Shown: positions 31,001-35,001 of the stretch, in pieces
Layout of the letters: each line of letters opens with the position of its first letter
Numbering within the stretch: position 1 is the stretch's first letter
DNA from: Paractinoplanes toevensis
GTDB taxonomy: Bacteria > Actinomycetota > Actinomycetes > Mycobacteriales > Micromonosporaceae
Assembly (NCBI RefSeq): GCF_018332695.1
Contig: NZ_BOQN01000021.1
Location: forward strand, 98,464 to 162,463
Direction: 5' to 3'
DNA: 64,000 bases
The notes under the pieces: model-generated
Databases searched by the model: none
What the model was told of the DNA's origin: nothing
Seen by the model: only the letters and a program-made list of their open reading frames with translations
Translations under genes and position numbers: made by a program

Positions 31001-31144
31001 ATCACGATCGAGCTGGAGATCCTCGAAATCCGGGCCCGGACGGCGTACGCCCGAGGTTGGCTCTGGATCGACGGCCGCCGGATCTACCGCGTCGACCGGC
31101 TCGGCGCCCGGGTGGCCGGCGGAACTTCGCCCGATGACCGATGA
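25016..31144 (+). CDS. pfaC: PfaC-like synthase subunit: KS-CLF-AT-DH-DH
   Basis: 2,042 residues. The GTG at 25016 overlaps the previous stop (GTGA). KS (~1-425): DAACASA with Cys164, His299 (ECHATG) and His336 (GHLLTA). A chain-length-factor-like KS (~430-800) has Glu579 (SAEEAS) in place of the catalytic Cys. An AT-like domain (~830-1160) has GYSSGE with Ser933 and contains an (EGxx)n insertion. A helical linker around HHQYLEIQAAAHARFL follows. Two FabA/PfaC-type dehydratase units come next, each a degenerate plus an active hot-dog: GHFHNDPCMPG with His1543 and AHFFQDPVMPG with His1939. DH-DH pairs place or isomerise double bonds in PUFA synthases. The order (ER gene, then KS-AT-ACP-KR-DH, then KS-CLF-AT-DH-DH) matches myxobacterial pfa operons as I recall them, but no terminal acyltransferase is present. 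Confidence 0.93.
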   Translation: MTEPIAIVGRGCVLPGALSPEQFWDNIAAGRVDLAAVRPEEWRMPPGSLGTGTTAGLVRGFAFDPDGFAAEAAAYDPALQWVLHAGRAALREAGDHVSPARTGLVLGNLGYPSRSLAAYAERIWLDGDPGGLDPYSRFCSGLWAHTAANALGLGGGSLALDAACASALYAIKIACDRLHDGAADRMLAGAVSGCDGLIIDSGFTALGALSPSGRSRPLQRGADGLIPAEGAALLAFMRLRDAVAARVPVLGVVRGIGLSNDGRTGGFLAPAEEGQIRAMSAAYRSAGFGPETVELLECHATGTPVGDAVEARSTARHFGGRAEPLPVGSAKSNVGHLLTASGAAGLLKLLGAIQHGTLPATADATDPIDELRDGPLRLLRANEPWPGPRRRAAISAFGFGGNNAHLIVEAYDGRPALNVAIPSFPTPVPAPAAAPAEIVIVAIGARVGDVGADGLRDAVLSGRVPGPAPDAIEVALDDLRYPPRDLGETLGQQILVLEAAREAVRGIELPPERTAVLMGMGCDPEIARAHARRRLEAGDEFSPPLTAARVLGAMANIVANRVGGQLGLSGPGFAVSAEEASGIVALELAARALRAGEIDAALVGAVDLSDEPVHRAALAQLGRTTKPADAAVVLVLKRHDDAQRDGDPIFAVLDPNTQNDRAAQNAPAARKDPDTRIDRETSAEHAAGLFGAPHAAAGLLDVAIAAVALRHRVRPRPGQPARPDLGATTAEVVTPVLGAPPARVRLRAADTAPWAPGPRPRLHLYSGADRATVLAAARSGVESDTGPARLAIVARDPAHLAGQIEAAQAWLGGEALRPPGVAFRAAPIGGETAFVYPMSSSFYPGMGSDFAVAFAPLAAGVNGAPLVSWLYEGRSEGQGEGRNEGRREGQSEGQSEGPEPLDEILAVGFLSGLHTRISREVLGIEPQAAIGYSSGESAALVALGAWTDGPAMAADARADGLFTHDLSGELRAVRRFWERHGITGERWIGYLLAADPEVVREMVEGEPAVHLSAVCAPGACVVSGEEWACTAFAERFERIRLRLLVAHVPEVAEVRDRWHALHRRPTRSVPGVRFYRGATGDWYHPTEESAADAITEQMLAPVNFPNLIERAWHDGVRVFVEHGPAAQCTGWIRRILGDREHVAVALDAVPGQGLWSVSVAIAELAAAGVPMRHDALEAYFDVPPAGGGATISLPKRLPAPRMAAEEYEVMAPAPELTPMPQRLPDPPALAWRTAITAAHHQYLEIQAAAHARFLNGRAAAVAAITPATGGRPGPKFDRAQLEHLAYGRISEVFGPAFAAQDDDVRQTRMPRPPLLLADRVLGIDAEPGRLGTGVIWTETDVRHDSWYLDPAGRMPAGLVVEAGQADLLLISWLGADLHNRGERVYRLLGSDVTFHGPPPGPGRTLQFEIRVVRHVTHGPIRLFFFEYDCHVDGELLLAVRNGQAGFFTDDELHRTGGVLWEPAYVRTPEAFRSFDADAVTAFADGRPDECFGPEWATTRAHVRTPRIGSGRLRLLDEVPVFDPGGYLRAETAVHPGDWFFAGHFHNDPCMPGTLMSEACLQALSFYLAAAGHTIDRDGWRFEPVPGRAARMRCRGQVTPDSRRLTYEVFVTAMSADPFPTLVADVLVTVDGVKALHVADCAVRLVPDWPLEHWRHLGPPVVQRTAAPVPLPRLGGLAGHRDLEPVARIGDLPLGYASLLACAWGRPTDGLGPMAEAFTGTRRGPRLPGPPYHFMSRVTAVEGPYQGMATGSAVVAEYDVPDEAWFFPGPMPAAVLMEIALQPCGWLGCYVGSPLQIDAELLFRNLDGDLRVGRAVGPANRVVRTRAELTDVSRAAGMIIETFRIECHADGEPLLSGTAVFGYFLTTAFAQQPGLPPAAAERERLAEPCANPPALVPSAGPMLSMLDRITGYWPEGGAAGLGRLRAEKDIDPGDWYFKAHFFQDPVMPGSLGVEAMCQLLHWYLIERGIGTPGEPITLDTTLTWTYRGQVVPTDRVITIELEILEIRARTAYARGWLWIDGRRIYRVDRLGARVAGGTSPDDR
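27629..27706 (+). repeat. 12-bp tandem repeat coding (EGxx)n within the AT-like domain
   Basis: About 6.5 units of 12 bp coding EGRS-EGQG-EGRN-EGRR-EGQS-EGQS-EG. It is a charged Glu/Gly/Arg/Gln insertion between the FYPGMG entry motif and the GYSSGE nucleophile elbow of the AT-like domain. It keeps the frame and is probably a surface loop expanded by slippage. Confidence 0.85.
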
Positions 31145-31201
31145 GTTCGACCGGCACGCTTGGTCAATACCGGCACAACGACCGTACGGAAGGGCAATCC
31201 C

Positions 31202-31987
31202 ATGACCGAGTTGACCGCCGACCATGCCCGGCAAGCGATCGTCGAACACACCCGGCGCCTGGCCGAATCGGCCGCCGCGGCCGGGCCCGGCGCCGCCGTG
31301 CCGACCACCCCGCGGTGGACCATCACCGAGCTGGTCGAGCACGTGGGCCAGACCCAGCACTGGGTCGCGGAGATCATCGAGCGGCGCATCACCGACCCCA
31401 CCCGGCTGCCCACGGAGTCCGCCGCGCTCCCGGCCGACCCGCACGCGTGGCCGGGATGGCTGGCGGAGTCGGCGCAACGGGCCGCGGGCGCGTGCTCCGA
31501 CGACGCGCTCGTCGCGCCGGTGTTCAACGCCGCCGGGGACGAGCGGACGGGTGGACAGTTCTGGATGTTCAGCGTCCTCAACGAGACGGTGGTCCACGGT
31601 TTCGACGCGGACAACGCGGCGGGCCGGCCGGCCGGCATCGACGCCGATGTCGCCGCCGCGCTGATCGGCCACCACCTCGCGATGCTCACCTCCCCCACGT
31701 GGCGGATGCTGCGGGCCGAGTCCGCCGATGCCCTCCGGGGCACCGGGCAGACCCTGCAGTGGCGGGCCACCGACGCGGGCGCCTGGTTCGTCGAACGCCG
31801 GCCGGACGGCGCGACGTGGCAACCCGGCACCCGGCCGGCCGATGTGACGGTGACCGGCCCGGCATCATCGCTGCTGCTGACCCTGACCCGGCGGCTCCCC
31901 CTGGCGGGGGCCGCCGGCGTCAGCATCACCGGCGACCCCGCCCTGGCCCAGCACTGGCTGGACAACACCGCCCACGTCAGCGACTGA
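31202..31987 (+). CDS. Maleylpyruvate isomerase-family mycothiol-dependent enzyme
   Basis: 261 residues. The ATG at 31202 has GGAAGGG 7 bp upstream and is preferred over the in-frame start at 31160. The N-terminal half is a DinB-like MDMPI four-helix domain: RWTITELVEHVGQTQHWVAEIIERR, with His residues expected to bind a divalent metal, and VLNETVVHGFDADNAAGRP, the usual third-ligand helix. The C-terminal half (TWQPGTRPADVTVTGPASSLLLTLTRRL) is the MDMPI C-terminal domain. Family members use mycothiol or act as metal-dependent isomerases or transferases in actinomycetes; the substrate here is unknown. It starts 57 bp after the Pfa operon, so readthrough is possible. It converges with the anti-sigma-like gene, leaving only 9 bp. 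Confidence 0.88.
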   Translation: MTELTADHARQAIVEHTRRLAESAAAAGPGAAVPTTPRWTITELVEHVGQTQHWVAEIIERRITDPTRLPTESAALPADPHAWPGWLAESAQRAAGACSDDALVAPVFNAAGDERTGGQFWMFSVLNETVVHGFDADNAAGRPAGIDADVAAALIGHHLAMLTSPTWRMLRAESADALRGTGQTLQWRATDAGAWFVERRPDGATWQPGTRPADVTVTGPASSLLLTLTRRLPLAGAAGVSITGDPALAQHWLDNTAHVSD

Positions 31988-31996
31988 CCGGCGTGC

Positions 31997-32989
31997 TCAT
32001 CGGGGGTGCTCGCCCTTGCGGTGGACGACGCCGCGCTCCAGGACGGCGGTGGTGCCGGTGAGCATGCCGGCCTTTCCGGTCGAGGTGTCGCGGACCAGGT
32101 AGGAGCGCTCGCCGAGGTATTCGAAGGTGACCGGGTTGAAGATCCATTCGCGGCGTTCGCCGAACTCGTCGGTGCGGGCGACCGCGACCCCGTGCCGGCC
32201 GGCGGCGTCGACCGAATCGGCCACCAGTTCCACCCCGGGGATCCTCGCGGCGGCCCGGTAGATGGCGGCGGCCACCGGTGGGGGCAGCAGGGACTCCCGG
32301 AGCGCCTCGCCGAGGAAGTCGAACGCCGCGCCGTCGGCGCCGTTGCCCTGTCCCCGCGTGTCGGCGTAGACCTGCGCAAGCAGCGTGGCCGGGTCGGTGG
32401 GCAGGTCGGCGTAACGGCTGTTCGGCGGCGCGCCGGACAGGCCGAACGTCTCGCCGTGCTCCCGGGCCAGGCCTTCGGTGCCCGTCGACGCGGGCACCCA
32501 GACCTCGCGGCTGTGCACCTCATCGAGGACCTGCGCGTCGACACCGGCCTCCTTCGGCCCGGAGTGGACGTCACCGGCGAAGACCAGCCAGGCGACCTTG
32601 CTCCGGACGTACACGTAATCGCCGCTGCCGAGGCTTACCCGCGGCGTCGCACCGGCGACCTGGGCCATCCGTTCCAGCAGCGGGGCCGCTCCGGCCGAGT
32701 CGCCGGCCGCGACCGCGACGAACGGGCCGGTGACCGCGGTCGCCCCGCCGGTCCGGTGCCGGTCGAGCACCGCCACCCCGACCAGCACCGCGACCAGCAC
32801 CGCGGCCGCGACCGGAGCGGCGAGCAGAGCGAACCGGCGGCGGGAACGGGCGGCGGGTGGTTCGGTGATCTGCTCGAGGAAGGCGTCCTTGAGCAGCCGC
32901 TGGCGGTAGACCGACAGCTCCGGGTCCCCGGGCGGGGGCAGCAACCGGGTCAGCTCGGCGCGTTCGGCCGGATCGATCGACTGGCTCAT
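31997..32989 (-). CDS. Membrane anti-sigma-like protein (CU044_5270 type)
   Basis: 330 residues, ATG overlapping the ECF sigma stop (ATGA) with GAGGGG upstream. The N-terminus is cytoplasmic (~1-48, acidic then RSRRRF). One membrane helix follows (~49-70, FALLAAPVAAAVLVAVLVGVAVL), then a large extracytoplasmic domain with GDYVYVRSKVAWLVFAGD and REVWVPAS typical of the CU044_5270 family found next to ECF factors. It probably holds the sigma factor at the membrane and releases it on an envelope signal. No classical zinc anti-sigma HxxxCxxC motif is present. Function is inferred from position and topology. Confidence 0.82.
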   Translation of the reverse strand: MSQSIDPAERAELTRLLPPPGDPELSVYRQRLLKDAFLEQITEPPAARSRRRFALLAAPVAAAVLVAVLVGVAVLDRHRTGGATAVTGPFVAVAAGDSAGAAPLLERMAQVAGATPRVSLGSGDYVYVRSKVAWLVFAGDVHSGPKEAGVDAQVLDEVHSREVWVPASTGTEGLAREHGETFGLSGAPPNSRYADLPTDPATLLAQVYADTRGQGNGADGAAFDFLGEALRESLLPPPVAAAIYRAAARIPGVELVADSVDAAGRHGVAVARTDEFGERREWIFNPVTFEYLGERSYLVRDTSTGKAGMLTGTTAVLERGVVHRKGEHPR

Positions 32990-33588
32990 CGGTTCCCCTC
33001 CTGATTCGATCGGGCCGCCTCGGTGCGGGCGACCAGTACCTGTCCCGGGCCTGCGGTCATCTCCCGCAGCTTCGTCCGGGCCCGGGACAGCCGGGACCGG
33101 ACCGTGCCGATCGGCACGCCGAGCGCCTCGGCAGCCTGCGCGTAGTCGAGCCCGGACCAGACGCACAGCAGGAAAACCTCCCGCTCGGCCGCTCGCAGCC
33201 GGCCCAGCGCGGCCGCCGCCGCGGCCAGCTGCTCGCTGTTGCGCATCCGGTTGACGATCTCGTCGGCGAAGTCCGGCATCGTCTCGGCCGGTGGTAACCG
33301 GACCAGCGCGGCGGCATGCCGCCGGGCCGCGCGCCGGGTGTTGCGCAGCACGTTGGTGGCGATGCCGAGCAGCCAGGGCAGCACGCTGTCGCCGTCCGGC
33401 CGCAGCCGCTCGCGCAGCCGCCACGCCTCCAGGAAGGTCAGCGACACTACGTCCTCGGCACCGCTCCAACTGCCCGTGCTGCGTACGACGTGGCGATAGA
33501 CCTCGCGCGCGTGGTCCTCGAAGAGCCGCCCGAACGCGGCGGTGTCACCGGCGCGTATCCGGGCTCGCTGAGAAAGGTTCACGACCAT
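32986..33588 (-). CDS. ECF RNA polymerase sigma factor
   Basis: 200 residues. Region 2: FGRLFEDHAREVYRHVVRSTGSWSGAEDVVSLTFLEAWR. Region 4: LGRLRAAEREVFLLCVWSGLDYAQAAEALGVPIGTVRSRLSRARTKLR, the standard helix-turn-helix for -35 binding. The ATG at 33588 lies inside the 3' end of the MFS gene, a 44-bp overlap on the same strand. Its stop is coupled to the membrane anti-sigma gene. It would direct RNA polymerase to a small regulon, probably including its own operon; the target promoter sequence is unknown. Cotranscription with the MFS and SARP-linked genes is suggested by the overlaps. Confidence 0.93.
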   Translation of the reverse strand: MVVNLSQRARIRAGDTAAFGRLFEDHAREVYRHVVRSTGSWSGAEDVVSLTFLEAWRLRERLRPDGDSVLPWLLGIATNVLRNTRRAARRHAAALVRLPPAETMPDFADEIVNRMRNSEQLAAAAAALGRLRAAEREVFLLCVWSGLDYAQAAEALGVPIGTVRSRLSRARTKLREMTAGPGQVLVARTEAARSNQEGNR

Positions 33589-34810
33589 TCCTGTCCGCCC
33601 GCGACTCCGGGTTCCCGGGGAATTGTGGCCGATGCGCGAACCTGGTCGTCAGGACCGCCGCGGTGCCGAGCAGGCCGCTCAGGCCGACCACGGTAGCGGG
33701 GGCCAGTCCGGCCTGCACGGCGGCGCCCACGGCGAGAAACCCGAGGCCCTGACCGACCAGCAGGCCCGAGACGGCCACCCCCATCGCGCGGCCGCGGAAC
33801 TCCGGCGCCACCCGGCGTACGAAGATCGCGTTGAGCGGCACCACGAACGAGGCGCCGGCGCCGGCCACCGCCAGCAGGACCAGCACCACCGGCAGGCGGG
33901 GGTGGGCGAGGACGGGAACCAGCGCCGCGGTGGACAGCACGGCGGCCGGGCGCAGCAGGCGATCCCGGGTGCCGGGTGTCAGCACCCGGGTCAGCGCGAG
34001 CGCGCCCAGCAGGAAACCCACCGAGGGGGCGGCGAGCAGCAGACCGGCCTGGACCGGGCCACCGCCGAGCGAGATGGCGTACGGGTACGCGATCGCCTCC
34101 GGCGCGAAGGCGAATCCGCTGGCCACCCAGACCAGCGCCAGGCAGGTACGCAGCCACGGATCGGCCAGGATGTAGCGGATGCCCTCCCGGGACTGGGCGA
34201 GCAGCCGTTGCGGCACCCCGTCGGCGACCAGTGCCGCCGGACGCCGCGCGACACCGAGCGCGATCAGCGCGGCCGACAGCGCGAAGGTCGCCGCGTTGCC
34301 GATCAGCGACCAGACCGGCCCGATCGCCGCCACCACGACGCCGCCCGCGACGAAACCGAGCAGCTGACTCAGCTGGTGGGTGATGTTGCCCAGCCCGTTG
34401 CCGGTGATGTAGGCCTCGCCGGGCAGCACCTCGGGCATGATCGCCGCTCGGGCCGCCACGAACGGCGGGGAGAACAGGTGGGCCAGGTAGAGCAGGACGA
34501 TCGCCGACCACAGCGGCACTCCGGGCACGGCCACCAGCGCGATCAGCCCGGCGCGGGCCAGGTCGCAGCCGATCAGGACGGCACGGCGGGGCAGCCGGTC
34601 GGCGTAGGTGGACAGGATCGGTCCGCCGAGGACCCCGGGCAGCCAGGAGCTGGCGTAGGCGACCGCGGACAGCAGCGCCGACTCGGTGCGGTCGAAGACC
34701 AGCACCGCCACGGCCACCGCCGCCACCTGGTCGCCCAGGTAGGACAGGACCTGACCGCCGTACAGGTAACGGAATTCGCGGTAGGCGAAGAGCTCGCGAT
34801 AGGTCGGCAT
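33545..34810 (-). CDS. MFS transporter next to peptide gene (12-TM, enterobactin-exporter-like family)
   Basis: 421 residues. The ATG at 34810 is preferred; a GTG codon lies directly before it at 34813, and GGGGG is 4 bp upstream of the ATG. About twelve hydrophobic helices: YREFRYLYGGQVLSYLGDQVAAVAVAVLVFDRT at the start, and motif-A-like loop YADRLPRRAVLIGCDLARAGLIALVAV. The sequence resembles MFS_3-type transporters that export siderophores, macrolides or peptides. It is separated from the 19-residue peptide gene upstream by a strong hairpin and overlaps the ECF gene downstream by 44 bp. Export of the peptide or of a product under SARP control is plausible but not shown. Confidence 0.9.
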   Translation of the reverse strand: MPTYRELFAYREFRYLYGGQVLSYLGDQVAAVAVAVLVFDRTESALLSAVAYASSWLPGVLGGPILSTYADRLPRRAVLIGCDLARAGLIALVAVPGVPLWSAIVLLYLAHLFSPPFVAARAAIMPEVLPGEAYITGNGLGNITHQLSQLLGFVAGGVVVAAIGPVWSLIGNAATFALSAALIALGVARRPAALVADGVPQRLLAQSREGIRYILADPWLRTCLALVWVASGFAFAPEAIAYPYAISLGGGPVQAGLLLAAPSVGFLLGALALTRVLTPGTRDRLLRPAAVLSTAALVPVLAHPRLPVVLVLLAVAGAGASFVVPLNAIFVRRVAPEFRGRAMGVAVSGLLVGQGLGFLAVGAAVQAGLAPATVVGLSGLLGTAAVLTTRFAHRPQFPGNPESRADRNGREPFSASPDTRR

Positions 34811-34826
34811 CACACCCCCACGGAGT

Positions 34827-34854
34827 GGCGCCGCCCACGGGCATGGGCGGCGCC
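34827..34854 (-). terminator. Perfect 11-bp hairpin between peptide gene and MFS gene
   Basis: GGCGCCGCCCA (34827-34837) pairs perfectly with TGGGCGGCGCC (34844-34854) across a 6-nt loop. In the leftward direction it lies 13 bp after the peptide stop codon and 16 bp before the MFS start. It is well placed as a partial terminator or RNA-stabilising hairpin that would make the peptide transcript more abundant than the downstream genes. Confidence 0.75.
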
Positions 34855-34867
34855 GTCCCCCGTACTC

Positions 34868-34927
34868 CTAGCCCCAGGTCGCCCCGCGGCGGTTCCAGCT
34901 CGTACCCTTCTTGGCTTTCGCGGTCAT
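34868..34927 (-). CDS. Small peptide gene (19 residues) downstream of SARP regulator
   Basis: The reading frame codes MTAKAKKGTSWNRRGATWG and then TAG. The ATG at 34927 has AAGGGAG six bases upstream, a strong and correctly spaced Shine-Dalgarno. The peptide is basic (three Lys, two Arg) with two Trp. It has no hydrophobic signal sequence and no Cys. An 11-bp-period direct repeat lies 52 bp upstream of the start and a strong hairpin lies just after the stop, so it has the outline of a complete mini-gene. It sits between a TPR-containing SARP regulator and an MFS exporter. It could be a signalling peptide, a RiPP-type precursor, an AfsS-like effector in miniature, or a leader peptide for the MFS gene. 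I do not recognise a family. Confidence 0.62.
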   Translation of the reverse strand: MTAKAKKGTSWNRRGATWG

Positions 34928-34978
34928 GCCGGACTCCCTTCGCTGATGTCAGGTCGGGATCGACGATCGCGCATGGCC

Positions 34979-34998
34979 CCTGCGGAATTCCTGCGGAA
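34979..34998 (-). promoter_or_regulatory. Direct repeat with 11-bp period, SARP-box-like
   Basis: On the minus strand TTCCGCAGG occurs twice (34998-34990 and 34987-34979), repeat to repeat 11 bp. SARP/AfsR proteins typically bind direct heptamer repeats with one-helical-turn spacing overlapping the -35 region. The repeat starts 4 bp past the regulator stop codon and ends 52 bp before the peptide start codon, the expected distance for an activator site of the peptide promoter. No clear -10 is visible. Confidence 0.6.
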
Positions 34999-35001
34999 CC
35001 G

